This document shows, piece by piece, positions 9,426-18,171 of a DNA stretch of 64,000 bases (positions within the stretch are counted from its first letter, which is position 1; each line of letters starts with the position of its first letter). The stretch spans positions 47,701 to 111,700 of the forward strand of contig CADCIK010000004.1 in the NCBI GenBank assembly GCA_902801415.1, written 5' to 3'. The notes beneath the pieces were generated by a model. That model saw nothing but the letters and a program-made list of their open reading frames with translations, had not been told where the DNA came from and did not search any database. The DNA is from an uncultured Lachnospiraceae bacterium (lineage in GTDB: Bacteria; Bacillota; Clostridia; Lachnospirales; Lachnospiraceae). The position numbers were made by a program, and so were the translations under genes.

Positions 9426-10430
9426 TCAAGCCTCTTCCATGTAGGGAATACCGAGATGCCTGTAGGCCTCCTGCGTCGCAACTCTTCCTCTGGGCGTCCT
9501 GTTGATCAGTCCGTTCTGCAGAAGATAGGGCTCCACAAGGTCCTCCAGTGTGCCCGGATCCTCTCCGATCGCGGCTGCCATTGTATCAAGGCCGGCAGGG
9601 CCTCCGCCGAATTTGTCGATCAGTGTAAAAAGGAAGTTCCTGTCCGCCCGGTCCAGTCCCATCCGGTCCACATCCATGAGGTCCAGCGCTGTGCGCGCCA
9701 CATCCAGTGTGATCCTTCCGTCAAAGCGGACCTGCGCGTAATCACGCACCCTCTTCAGGATCCTGTTGGCAAGTCTGGGCGTGCCGCGGCTTCTGCGCGC
9801 CAGTTCCAGGGCGCCTTCCTCGTCGATCGGCACCCGCAGCTTCTTAGCGCTTGCCATTATGATCTGCTTGAGGTCCTGCGTATTATAAAACTCCAGTCTG
9901 TGGATCTCCCCGAAGCGGTCCCTTAAAGGCGCAGACAGAAGTCCGGCTCTTGTTGTGGCGCCGACCAGCGTAAACCGGGGCAGGTCCAGACGAATAGATT
10001 TGGCAGTCGCGCCTTTTCCGATCAGGATATCGATCGCGAAATCCTCCATGGCCGGATACAGGACTTCCTCCACCTGCTTGTTCAGACGGTGGATCTCATC
10101 CACAAACAGAATATCATTTTCCTTCAGTCCGTTGAGGATCGCGGCCATATCGCCCGGCTTTTCGATCGCCGGACCGCTGGTGATCTTGATCCCGACCCCC
10201 ATCTCATTGGCAATGATCCCCGAGATCGTCGTCTTTCCAAGTCCGGGAGGGCCGTAGAACAAAAGGTGGTCCAGAGGCTCCTTCCTCTGCCTGGCCGCCT
10301 CTATGGAAATACCCAGGCTCTCCTTGATCTTTCTCTGACCCACATATTCGCTCAGCCGCTGCGGCCTGAGCGTCCCCTCTATGCGGCTGTCTTCTTCCGT
10401 AAAATTGGTCTCGATCGTTCTTCTCTGCAT
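9426..10430 (-). CDS. ruvB: Holliday junction branch migration helicase RuvB
   Basis: AAA+ motor that drives Holliday-junction migration with RuvA. 334 aa, normal length. Walker [10 protein letters not shown] (about residues 60-68), Walker [10 protein letters not shown], sensor 1 [10 protein letters not shown], arginine finger region LRDRFG, and a C-terminal winged helix ([19 protein letters not shown]). It lies 30 bases downstream of ruvA in the usual ruvAB order. No ruvC is seen; many Firmicutes use RecU instead. Confidence 0.97.
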   Translation of the reverse strand: MQRRTIETNFTEEDSRIEGTLRPQRLSEYVGQRKIKESLGISIEAARQRKEPLDHLLFYGPPGLGKTTISGIIANEMGVGIKITSGPAIEKPGDMAAILNGLKENDILFVDEIHRLNKQVEEVLYPAMEDFAIDILIGKGATAKSIRLDLPRFTLVGATTRAGLLSAPLRDRFGEIHRLEFYNTQDLKQIIMASAKKLRVPIDEEGALELARRSRGTPRLANRILKRVRDYAQVRFDGRITLDVARTALDLMDVDRMGLDRADRNFLFTLIDKFGGGPAGLDTMAAAIGEDPGTLEDLVEPYLLQNGLINRTPRGRVATQEAYRHLGIPYMEEA

Positions 10431-10460
10431 ATATAAACCTGCCTTACATCCACATCATGA

Positions 10461-11129
10461 TCACAGATACCGCAGCGCGGCTTTGAGAATGCTCTCCGTA
10501 TCGGAGAGATCTGTGCCGGCCTTCTGTGCATCTTCTCTTGCAGCGCGCACTGCCTTCGTCGCTTCCGCTCTTGAATAGCCAAGCGCCGAAAGAGCCTCCA
10601 CGGCCTCTGACGCGGCATCCGTGTTGACAGCGGCTCCGCTGCCTCCTGCTGCCGCCAGGCTGTCCCATCCGCTGCTTCCGGCTGCGCCGGCCGCGATCGC
10701 AAGCATCGCGTCGTCGTGCATGCCCGCCACCTTGTCGCGGAGTTCCAGGATCAGACGCTCCGCCGTCTTCTTTCCGACGCCCGGCGCCCTCGCGATCATC
10801 TTGGAATCTCCCGTCATGATCGCGAACCGCAGATCATCGGCCGTTCCGACAGAGAGCAGCGCGAGGCCGCCCTTGGGCCCGATCCCGCTCACCGTGATCA
10901 GAAGCTTGAACAATTCCAGGTCTTCTCTGCTCATAAAGCCGTAGAGTGCGATCTGGTCCTCTCTCAGATATGTATATGTGTAGACGAGAACTTCTGTATC
11001 GCGTCCTGCTGCCGCCAGTCTCTGGACGGTCTCTCCCGACACTCTCACCTCATATCCGATCCCGTTTACATCTATGACTGCCGCCCCGTCGTAAACCGAG
11101 GCAACGAATCCTCTTAAAAAAGCGATCAT
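10461..11129 (-). CDS. ruvA: Holliday junction DNA helicase subunit RuvA
   Basis: Tetrameric protein that binds four-way junctions and loads RuvB. 222 aa. OB-fold N-terminus (MIAFLRGFVASVYDGAAVIDVNGIGYEV), helix-hairpin-helix domain (LFKLLITVSGIGPKGGLALLS and RAPGVGKKTAERLILELRDK), then a flexible Ala/Gly-rich linker (about 140-180) and a C-terminal three-helix domain (EAVEALSALGYSRAEATKAVR) that contacts RuvB. First gene of the ruvAB-zapA-U32-SEDS-PBP run; it faces away from leuD. Confidence 0.96.
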   Translation of the reverse strand: MIAFLRGFVASVYDGAAVIDVNGIGYEVRVSGETVQRLAAAGRDTEVLVYTYTYLREDQIALYGFMSREDLELFKLLITVSGIGPKGGLALLSVGTADDLRFAIMTGDSKMIARAPGVGKKTAERLILELRDKVAGMHDDAMLAIAAGAAGSSGWDSLAAAGGSGAAVNTDAASEAVEALSALGYSRAEATKAVRAAREDAQKAGTDLSDTESILKAALRYL

Positions 11130-11193
11130 ATATATACTACCTTGTCCTTACCGGGAGGCTGTCTCAGCGCATATCTCCCCCATAATGAGTAAT

Positions 11194-11222
11194 ATTATAC
11201 ATCCCCGCAAACCCTTTTACAA
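11194..11222 (-). promoter_or_regulatory. Candidate ruvA operon promoter
   Basis: TTGTAA (11217-11222) and TATAAT (11194-11199) on the minus strand, 17 bp apart, about 65 bases upstream of the ruvA ATG in the divergent ruvA/leuD region. For leuD on the plus strand I see only GATAAT (11249-11254) without a good -35. Confidence 0.5.
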
Positions 11223-11287
11223 TTTTCATTCTCTCCGTTCTGTGTTAAGATAATACAATGCATAAATATACGAAAAGGAGCGATTCT

Positions 11288-11758
11288 ATGGGTAAAGTAT
11301 TCCGTTTTAACAAAGATGTGGACACGGACCAGATCATCGCGTCGCAGTATCTTCTCTATCCCACTGTCGACGAGATGAAGGCCCACACCTTCGAATCTCT
11401 CGATGCGGACTTCGCATCGAATGTCAGACCCGATGATTTTGTCGTAGCTGACAGCAATTTCGGCTGCGGCTCCTCCCGCGAGCAGGCCCCCGCCGTCCTA
11501 AAGGCGCTGGGCGTACGCGCTGTTCTCGCCCCCTCCTTTGCCCGGATCTTCTACAGAAACTCCATCAACATCGGACTTCCGGCCATCGTCTGCGACGGGC
11601 TCTATGACGCCGTTAAAAGCGGCGACGAGATCTCTCTGGACATGGAAAAGGGAATCGTGACGGCAGGTGACCGTACATTCTCCTGCACAAAGCTTCCCGC
11701 GCATCTTCAGAAGATCCTTGACCAGGGCGGTCTCATCTCCTCCCTGGACAGCATGTAA
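11288..11758 (+). CDS. Aconitase-family isomerase small subunit, first copy (LeuD-like)
   Basis: Swivel-domain subunit of an isopropylmalate isomerase-type hydro-lyase. 156 aa. It has the DVDTDQI start, the small-subunit core NFGCGSSREQAP and ARIFYRNSINIGLP. The substrate-loop position reads YLLY. In methanogen enzymes this loop separates isopropylmalate isomerase (YLVY-like) from homoaconitase (YLRT), so an isopropylmalate role is reasonable but not proven. ATG 11288 has AGGAG 8 bases before it; the ATG at 11258 lacks one. First of four genes in the order small-large-small-large. Confidence 0.85.
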   Translation: MGKVFRFNKDVDTDQIIASQYLLYPTVDEMKAHTFESLDADFASNVRPDDFVVADSNFGCGSSREQAPAVLKALGVRAVLAPSFARIFYRNSINIGLPAIVCDGLYDAVKSGDEISLDMEKGIVTAGDRTFSCTKLPAHLQKILDQGGLISSLDSM

Positions 11759-11792
11759 CGCAGAGTCAGTGCTTTGACAAGGAGGAATAACT

Positions 11793-13043
11793 ATGGGAAT
11801 GACTATCGCTGAAAAGATCATCGCCCGCGCCGCAGGCGTAAGCGCTGTCCGCGCCGGTGAGATCCATACCGTCACGCTCGATTATCTGATGAGCAACGAC
11901 GGCACTACCCATCTCACGATCGATATGTACAATAAACTGAAAAATCCCCGGATCGCCGACAAGGACAAACTTGTCTGGATCGTCGATCACAATGTCCCCT
12001 GCGACAGCCCCAAGACGGCTGCCTCGCAGAAGAAAATGCGCGATTTTGCCAGGGAGCACGGCATCACCTTCTACGAGGGCGCCGGCGTATGTCACCAGAT
12101 CATGTGTGAAAAGCACGTCGTGCCCGGACAGCTGATCTTCGGCGCTGACAGCCACACCTGCGCGTACGGCGCGCTTGGCGCTTTCGGCACGGGCGTAGGA
12201 TGCACCGACTATCTCTACGGCATGGTGACCGGCGGTTCCTGGGTCATGGTCCCGGAGACGCTCCGCTTCAACCTGACAGGAAAGCTCAACGACAGAGTGA
12301 CGGCCAGAGACCTGATCCTGACCATCATCGGTATGATCGGCGCAAACGGCGCCAATTATCACGCGATGGAATTCGTCGGCGACGGCATGAAAAATCTCAC
12401 AATGAGCGACCGCATCTCCATCTGCAACCTCTGCGTGGAGGCGGGTGCCAAAACAGCGCTCATGGAAGTCGACGACATCACCCTCGCATACCTCGAGAAG
12501 CACGGCGGCAGAAAGCCGGCGGCCTGCTTTAAGAGCGACGAAGACGCTGTATTCGAGAAGACTTTTGACATCGATCTTTCCACGATCGTACCCGTCGTCG
12601 CAAAGCCCCACTTTGTGGACAATCTGGCGCCCGTCGATGACGTAAAGGGCGTAAAGATCAACGAAGCCTTCCTCGGCTCCTGCAACAACGGCCGCATCGA
12701 GGACCTGCGCCTGGGAGCGTCGATCATGAAGGGCCATAAGGTCGCCGACAAGGTCCGCTTCCTGGTCGTTCCCGCCAGTCAGGAAGTGTACAGACAGGCT
12801 CTCCGCGAGGGACTTCTGGACATCTTTATGGAATCGGGCGCGATGGTCATGAACCCCAACTGCAGCGTCTGCTGGGGAAGCTGCCAGGGCGTCATCGGCG
12901 CGGGTGAAGTGCTGATCAGTACCGGCACCCGCAACTTCAAGGGACGCGCGGGCGACAAGAATTCATTCGTCTATCTGGGAAGCGCCGCCACTGTCGCGGC
13001 TTCCGCCATCGCTGGCGAGATCGTATCGCCTTATACCTACTGA
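11793..13043 (+). CDS. Aconitase-family isomerase large subunit, first copy (LeuC-like)
   Basis: Iron-sulfur subunit that moves a hydroxyl group by dehydration/hydration, as in 2- to 3-isopropylmalate. 416 aa, the short archaeal/clostridial LeuC type. Cluster ligands are the cysteines in LGSCNNGR and in NPNCSVCWGSCQG. Substrate and cluster-domain motifs are HQIMCEK and FGADSHTCAYGALGAFGTGVG. GSCNNGR departs from the usual GSCTNGR. AGGAGG precedes the ATG; 34 bases after leuD copy 1. A terminator-like hairpin follows it, so this pair may be expressed more than the second. Confidence 0.86.
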   Translation: MGMTIAEKIIARAAGVSAVRAGEIHTVTLDYLMSNDGTTHLTIDMYNKLKNPRIADKDKLVWIVDHNVPCDSPKTAASQKKMRDFAREHGITFYEGAGVCHQIMCEKHVVPGQLIFGADSHTCAYGALGAFGTGVGCTDYLYGMVTGGSWVMVPETLRFNLTGKLNDRVTARDLILTIIGMIGANGANYHAMEFVGDGMKNLTMSDRISICNLCVEAGAKTALMEVDDITLAYLEKHGGRKPAACFKSDEDAVFEKTFDIDLSTIVPVVAKPHFVDNLAPVDDVKGVKINEAFLGSCNNGRIEDLRLGASIMKGHKVADKVRFLVVPASQEVYRQALREGLLDIFMESGAMVMNPNCSVCWGSCQGVIGAGEVLISTGTRNFKGRAGDKNSFVYLGSAATVAASAIAGEIVSPYTY

Positions 13044-13056
13044 TCCAATGCTGAAA

Positions 13057-13091
13057 GGCGGCACTTTCTCTATCGTGCCGCCGTCATTTTT
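13057..13091 (+). terminator. Terminator-like hairpin between the two isomerase pairs
   Basis: 8-bp GC stem GGCGGCAC (13057-13064) with GTGCCGCC (13075-13082), then GTCATTTTT. It sits inside the four-gene run, 14 bases before the ATG of the second small subunit. It could terminate part of the transcripts or act as an attenuator. Confidence 0.65.
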
Positions 13092-13104
13092 AAGAGGAAT
13101 TACT

Positions 13105-13599
13105 ATGGAACAATTTACAGGAAAAGTCTGGCTCCTCGGCGATGATATCGACACAGACATCATCATTCCCACCGAATACCTGGCGCTCAAGACCGTTAAG
13201 GATATGGCCCCTTACGGGTTCAGCCCTCTTCGCCCGGAGCTGGCGGCAAAGATACAGCCCGGCGACATCATTGTGGCCGGCAAGAACTTCGGCTGCGGCT
13301 CCTCCCGCGAGCAGGCACCGGAAGTCATTAAGGCACTCGGCGTGCGCGCCGTCATCGCGCGCTCCTACGCAAGGATCTTCTTCCGCAACGCGATCAACAA
13401 CGGGCTCCTTCTCATCGAGAATGATACGCTCTGCAGAGACGTCAAAGAAGGCGACGAGATCACCGTCAAAGTCGGCGAGTCCATCGAATACGCCGGCAGA
13501 TCTTATCCGATCTCCGCTCTCCCCGACAACCTGCTCGATATTCTCGAGGCAGGCGGGCTGGTCAGGGCAATGCAGAAGCTCAACGGCATCATAAAGTAG
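13105..13599 (+). CDS. Aconitase-family isomerase small subunit, second copy (LeuD-like)
   Basis: Second swivel-domain subunit, 164 aa. It carries DIDTDIII, NFGCGSSREQAPEVIKALGVRAVIARSYARIFFRNAINNGL, and ends like LeuD (LPDNLLDILEAGGLV). The substrate loop reads YLAL, unlike YLLY in copy 1, which suggests a different substrate or a divergent paralogue. The start is ATG 13105 with AGAGG 8 bases ahead; an earlier ATG in frame lies inside the preceding hairpin and is rejected. Copies 1 and 2 are clear homologues but far from identical, so the duplication is old. Confidence 0.85.
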   Translation: MEQFTGKVWLLGDDIDTDIIIPTEYLALKTVKDMAPYGFSPLRPELAAKIQPGDIIVAGKNFGCGSSREQAPEVIKALGVRAVIARSYARIFFRNAINNGLLLIENDTLCRDVKEGDEITVKVGESIEYAGRSYPISALPDNLLDILEAGGLVRAMQKLNGIIK

Positions 13600-13610
13600 G
13601 AGGTACGCGC

Positions 13611-14915
13611 ATGGGATCCACTCTGATCGAAAAGATATTCGCACACAATATCGGCGCCGACTCCGTAAAGGCCGGCGATATCATCACGGTCAATGTTGAC
13701 CGCGTCATGATCCACGACATTTTTATTCCATTTGTAAAAGACAAGTTCGAAGAGATGGGATTTACAAAGATCTGGGATCCGGACAAGACGGTCCTCATCT
13801 ATGACCATCTCGTGCCGGCAAGCCAGCTGGACGACCCCCGTCATCACCGCATCGGCGATGAATTCTGCGACAAGTACGGCGTAAAGAATGTGCACCGCTC
13901 CGACGGAATCTGCCACCAGCTGATGACGGAGGCGGGCTATGTGAAGCCCGGAGACGTCGCCTTCGGCACGGACTCCCACACTGTCACATACGGCTGCGTA
14001 GGCGCGTTCTCCACAGGCATCGGATATACTGAGATGGCAAGCATCCTGGGCACAGGAAAGCTCTGGGTGCGTGTCCCTGAGACCATCCGCGTCAACATCG
14101 AGGGAACTCTTCCCGCGGGCGTGACGTCCAAGGACATCATTCTTACCATCATCGGCGATCTGCGCGCGGACGGCGCCACCTACAAGTCCCTTGAATTCGC
14201 GGGCAGCACTGTGGACGCCATGTCCGTCGCCAGCCGCATGACCATGTCCAATATGACCGTAGAGTGCGGCGCCAAGTGCGGACTCTTCGCTCCCGATCAC
14301 AAAACTGCAGAATACTGCGGTCTGGACGGACTGGACGACTTCCTCGTGACGCTTCACGGCGACGAAGACGCCGAATACGCGCAGGTGCTCAATTACCGCG
14401 CGGAGGATTTTGTCCCCGTCATGGCGTGCCCCTCCCAGGTCGACAAGATCCAGCCGGTGGCGCAGGTCATCTCTGAGGCGGGCTCCATGGAGGAAGGCTC
14501 CATCGTTCCCGGCGTAGGCCTTATTAAGGACGGCAGTGTCCGCGTGGACCAGGTCTTCATCGGCTCCTGCACAAACGGACGCCTGGAGGATCTGGAAGCC
14601 GCTGCGGCAGTCCTTAAGGGCAGACATATCGCTCCTTTTGTCAAGCTGATCGTCACGCCTGCCAGCCGCAAGGTCTACAGAGAGGCCCTCGCGAACGGAA
14701 CGCTGGATATTCTGGCGGAAGCAGGCGCCATGATCACTACACCCGGCTGCGGCCTCTGCTGCGGCAGGACCGGCGGTATTCTCACGGACAACGAAGTCGT
14801 CGTCGCCACCAACAACCGTAACTTCCTGGGCAGAATGGGGACCTCCAAGGTCAACATCTATCTGGCGTCTCCTGTGACAGCGGCAAGATGTGCGTTGGAA
14901 GGAATAATCGTATAA
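13611..14915 (+). CDS. Aconitase-family isomerase large subunit, second copy (LeuC-like)
   Basis: 434 aa iron-sulfur hydro-lyase subunit. Motifs: HQLMTEAGYVKPGDVAFGTDSHTVTYGCVGAFSTGIG, the canonical GSCTNGR, and TPGCGLCCG supplying the remaining cluster cysteines. TAGGAGG precedes the ATG, 11 bases after its small subunit. With GSCTNGR it is closer to classical LeuC/HacA than copy 1. Possible substrates are isopropylmalate, citramalate-derived C5 acids, homoaconitate or 2,3-dimethylmalate; sequence alone does not choose. No leuA or leuB is in the window. Confidence 0.86.
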   Translation: MGSTLIEKIFAHNIGADSVKAGDIITVNVDRVMIHDIFIPFVKDKFEEMGFTKIWDPDKTVLIYDHLVPASQLDDPRHHRIGDEFCDKYGVKNVHRSDGICHQLMTEAGYVKPGDVAFGTDSHTVTYGCVGAFSTGIGYTEMASILGTGKLWVRVPETIRVNIEGTLPAGVTSKDIILTIIGDLRADGATYKSLEFAGSTVDAMSVASRMTMSNMTVECGAKCGLFAPDHKTAEYCGLDGLDDFLVTLHGDEDAEYAQVLNYRAEDFVPVMACPSQVDKIQPVAQVISEAGSMEEGSIVPGVGLIKDGSVRVDQVFIGSCTNGRLEDLEAAAAVLKGRHIAPFVKLIVTPASRKVYREALANGTLDILAEAGAMITTPGCGLCCGRTGGILTDNEVVVATNNRNFLGRMGTSKVNIYLASPVTAARCALEGIIV

Positions 14916-14954
14916 AACTCAGAATTCATTGTCTATAATAATGGGCTGCCATAT

Positions 14955-15342
14955 TAAGCGAAGGGTTTAATCATGAGCGGGTGCGGCAAGCCCCTTCAAA
15001 ATTGCATTGAAATCGCGGGATTCACATAGATCCTTCCTCTCGCTGCGGAGGGAACCGCTGATCCAGAACTCGCAGTCCGCTCTGATGACCGGCCTGCTCA
15101 GACATGTTGGGCTTTCGGGCTGCAGGAGCTGCAGCCCTCATTCCCTCCTCCGCTCGGAAAGGATCCGGTTCATCCGGCCGCTTATTCAAAGCAATTTTTC
15201 CGGGGCTTGCCGCACCCGCTGGGAAGGATCCCTGACACTAGAATGAATAACCCTTTCTATAACGGGAATCGAGTAGAATGCTCCTACTACGATTGACCGT
15301 TGGCCGGTAAATGCATCTTTGTGTGGGCACAAGCTTCGCTTA
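14955..15342 (+). ncRNA. Large structured RNA element A, 3' of leuDCDC
   Basis: Gene-free and densely self-complementary. Outer pairing TAAGCGAAG (14955-14963) with CTTCGCTTA (15334-15342). A perfect 19-bp stem 14976-14994/15202-15220. An AT-rich stem AAAATTGC (14998-15005) with GCAATTTT (15191-15198). Then GATCCTT/AAGGATC (15029-15035/15159-15165) and GCGGAGG/CCTCCGC (15045-15051/15147-15153). The core holds hairpin GGGCTGCAG-GAG-CTGCAGCCC (15117-15137). TATAAT at 14934-14939 lies just before, without a good -35, so it may be a 3' UTR of the leu operon or its own transcript. A terminator follows at 15363. Core sequence and fold recur in element B. Family not recognised. Confidence 0.75.
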
Positions 15343-15362
15343 TCGGCTTATCGCGCAAAAAG

Positions 15363-15389
15363 AACCAGGCGCTGTCCGCCTGGTTTTTT
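15363..15389. terminator. Bidirectional terminator between RNA elements A and B
   Basis: 9-bp stem AACCAGGCG (15363-15371) with CGCCTGGTT (15377-15385), loop CTGTC. It is followed by TTTTTT plus ATTTT on the plus strand and by CTTTTT on the minus strand, so it can end transcripts coming from both sides. Confidence 0.85.
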
Positions 15390-15454
15390 ATTTTGGACGC
15401 TGCAGCACTTGAGAGATAGATTCTTTCATGTGCTGCACATTATTGTTGAAGTGG

Positions 15455-15684
15455 CAGACTACCCCGCAGAGCATGGCTTTGTAATGAGCGGTCAGTTTTG
15501 CTGGATTTTTATGGAAGTGAGAGCAAGGGTGAGGGCGGCAGCTCCTGCCGCCCGAAAGCCCCCCAGTGTCTGAGGTGTCCGGTCATCAGAGCGGACGCCG
15601 AGTTGGGGCGAGCCCTGCTCAAACGACATAAAAATCCACTGCACAAACTCCGCGAATACAACGCCTGCTCTGCGGGGTAGTCTG
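15455..15684 (-). ncRNA. Large structured RNA element B, inverted homologue of A, 3' of ilvC
   Basis: Same architecture as element A on the opposite strand: a perfect 19-bp outer stem (15455-15473/15666-15684), an AT-rich second stem (15502-15513/15627-15638) and a core. Core and A share an 18-base identity (15579-15596 versus 15075-15092), GGCTTTCGGGC, CTCAGACA and the GCAGGAGCTGC hairpin. The outer stems differ completely in sequence but keep pairing and length; in the core hairpin an A-T pair in one copy is a G-C pair in the other. An 8-bp hairpin TGCAGCAC/GTGCTGCA follows before the shared terminator. No own promoter found; it may ride on ilvC transcripts. Confidence 0.75.
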
Positions 15685-15691
15685 TCCCGTT

Positions 15692-15739
15692 AAAAAGGAG
15701 GTGTTGCACTCACCGATTAATCAGCATTGATGCAACACC
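15692..15739 (-). terminator. ilvC terminator
   Basis: 9-bp stem GGTGTTGCA (15700-15708) with TGCAACACC (15731-15739). On the minus strand it is followed by TCCTTTTT. The loop is long (22 bases), so efficiency is uncertain; read-through would enter RNA element B. Confidence 0.6.
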
Positions 15740-15771
15740 CCTTATTCTATTCCTTTTACAGGTACCGATTT

Positions 15772-16887
<1,116 letters not shown>

Positions 16888-16912
16888 TCAAAACACCGAT
16901 CGGCCTTACAGG

Positions 16913-17434
16913 TCACACAAGCTTGTCAAGATAGATGACGTTCTTGGTTCCGCGTCCGAGACCTGCCACGCCGGTCCTTGCCAGCTCCAGGATCTCATAG
17001 CCGCTCACAAGCTTCAAAAACGCGTCGATCTTGCCGGAGTTGCCGGTGATCTCGATCATAAGGCTCTCATTTGAGACGTCGATGATGCTTCCTCGGAAAA
17101 TGTTGGTCAGGGCGATCACATTTTCTCTCTGGTCCGCGTTGGCTCTGACCTTGATCATGGCCAGCTCACGGAAAACACTCTCGTCCGGTTTGAGTTCATG
17201 GATATCTCTGACATCCACAAGCTTGCCGACCTGCTTCTCGATCTGCTCCATAATATCATTGTCACCGGATGTCACAACCGTGATCCTGGTGATCGTAGGC
17301 TCGGCGGTAACGCCTGCCGTGATACTCTCAATGTTGTATCCTCTTCGGGAGAACAGGCCCGAGATGCGGCTCAGTACGCCGGCGTTGTTGTCTACGAGGA
17401 TCTGAAAAACCTTTTTATTGGTTACTTCACTCAT
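16913..17434 (-). CDS. ilvN: Acetolactate synthase small (regulatory) subunit, copy 1
   Basis: Regulatory subunit that binds branched-chain amino acids and activates the catalytic subunit. 173 aa: N-terminal ACT domain (VFQILVDNNAGVLSRISGLFSRRGYNIESI) and the ALS small-subunit C-terminal domain. The start at ATG 17434 follows AAGGGA; earlier ATGs at 17470 and 17452 have no ribosome site. It has its own promoter, so this copy and ilvC can be expressed apart from ilvB. Only about a third of residues look shared with copy 2, so the two are distinct paralogues. Confidence 0.93.
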   Translation of the reverse strand: MSEVTNKKVFQILVDNNAGVLSRISGLFSRRGYNIESITAGVTAEPTITRITVVTSGDNDIMEQIEKQVGKLVDVRDIHELKPDESVFRELAMIKVRANADQRENVIALTNIFRGSIIDVSNESLMIEITGNSGKIDAFLKLVSGYEILELARTGVAGLGRGTKNVIYLDKLV

Positions 17435-17511
17435 TTCATCTTGTCCCTTCATGTGATGAATTTCATTCATTTATCTGATGAATATTTTTAATGTTTTGCC
17501 AAATTGCACTA

Positions 17512-17540
17512 ATTATAACGCGGCTCAGTTGTCAAGTCAA
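17512..17540 (-). promoter_or_regulatory. Promoter of ilvN copy 1 - ilvC
   Basis: TTGACT (17535-17540), 17-bp spacer, TATAAT (17512-17517) on the minus strand. Predicted start near 17505. An AT-rich palindromic patch (ATTCAT...ATGAAT, about 17456-17483) lies in the leader. I see no T-box or leader peptide. Confidence 0.65.
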
Positions 17541-17605
17541 ACCCAAATAGCCGCGATCCGGCATCATTCCTGCCCCAATCTGTGATATTTTGGCATGATA
17601 TCTTC

Positions 17606-18094
17606 TTATTTGCCCTGCTCGGCGCACTTGAGAAGCGCCAGAGTTCCTGTCCTCGCGATCTCGATGATGCTGACCGTGCGCAGCGTATCGAGGAAGATCT
17701 GCACTCTCTCGGGCGTGTCGCACATCTGGATGGTCATCATGGTCTTGGACATGTCCACGATCTTCGCGTCCATGATCTCGCAGTTCTCCATGATGTCCTT
17801 CCGGTTGGAGCGGTTGTAGCGCACCTTGACAAGCATCAGCTCTCTGTTGATACTCTCCGTCTCGTCGAAGGTCTTGACCTTGATAACGTCCAGTTTCTTG
17901 TTGAGCTGTTTCTCGATCTGCTCGAGCGTCCTGCGGTCGCCGCTTGAGACTATGACCATATTGGAGACATTCTTGTCCTCTGTCTCTCCCACGGCCAGGG
18001 AGTCGATATTAAAACATCTGCGCCAAAATAATCCGGCAACCTTACAGAGCACACCGGAGCGGTTCTCTACCAGCACAGAATAGATTCTCTTCAT
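17606..18094 (-). CDS. ilvN: Acetolactate synthase small (regulatory) subunit, copy 2
   Basis: Second regulatory subunit, 162 aa. ACT domain at residues 1-75 (RIYSVLVENRSGVLCKVAGLFWRRCFNIDSLAVGETED), then the ALS small-subunit C-terminal domain. It lies 77 bases downstream of ilvB and is probably co-transcribed with it. Differs from copy 1 in the ACT loop (FWRRCFNIDSLAVG versus FSRRGYNIESITAG), so feedback ligands or strength may differ. Which copy is the main partner of IlvB is not shown by sequence; adjacency favours this one. Confidence 0.92.
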   Translation of the reverse strand: MKRIYSVLVENRSGVLCKVAGLFWRRCFNIDSLAVGETEDKNVSNMVIVSSGDRRTLEQIEKQLNKKLDVIKVKTFDETESINRELMLVKVRYNRSNRKDIMENCEIMDAKIVDMSKTMMTIQMCDTPERVQIFLDTLRTVSIIEIARTGTLALLKCAEQGK

Positions 18095-18171
18095 AACTGA
18101 TCCCTCATTTTGTAATCCGACATATTGTGAGCAGCAATCGTGTGACCTCGCGGAACTTTCGCCGCGGGTCC

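Noticed and set aside
11221..11235. CodY box upstream of leuD (AATTTTCA)
   Set aside because: Only one half-site matches; the second half diverges completely.
14955..15390. Element A as RNase P RNA, SRP RNA or a second tmRNA
   Set aside because: GGCTTATCG and the end pairing recall RNase P, but the GAGGAAAGTCC core, the SRP GNAR-loop sequence and the tmRNA TTCGAC start are all missing.
15007..15709. Short open frames inside the structured-RNA region
   Set aside because: No ribosome sites, and they cross the paired stems; RNA structure explains the sequence better.
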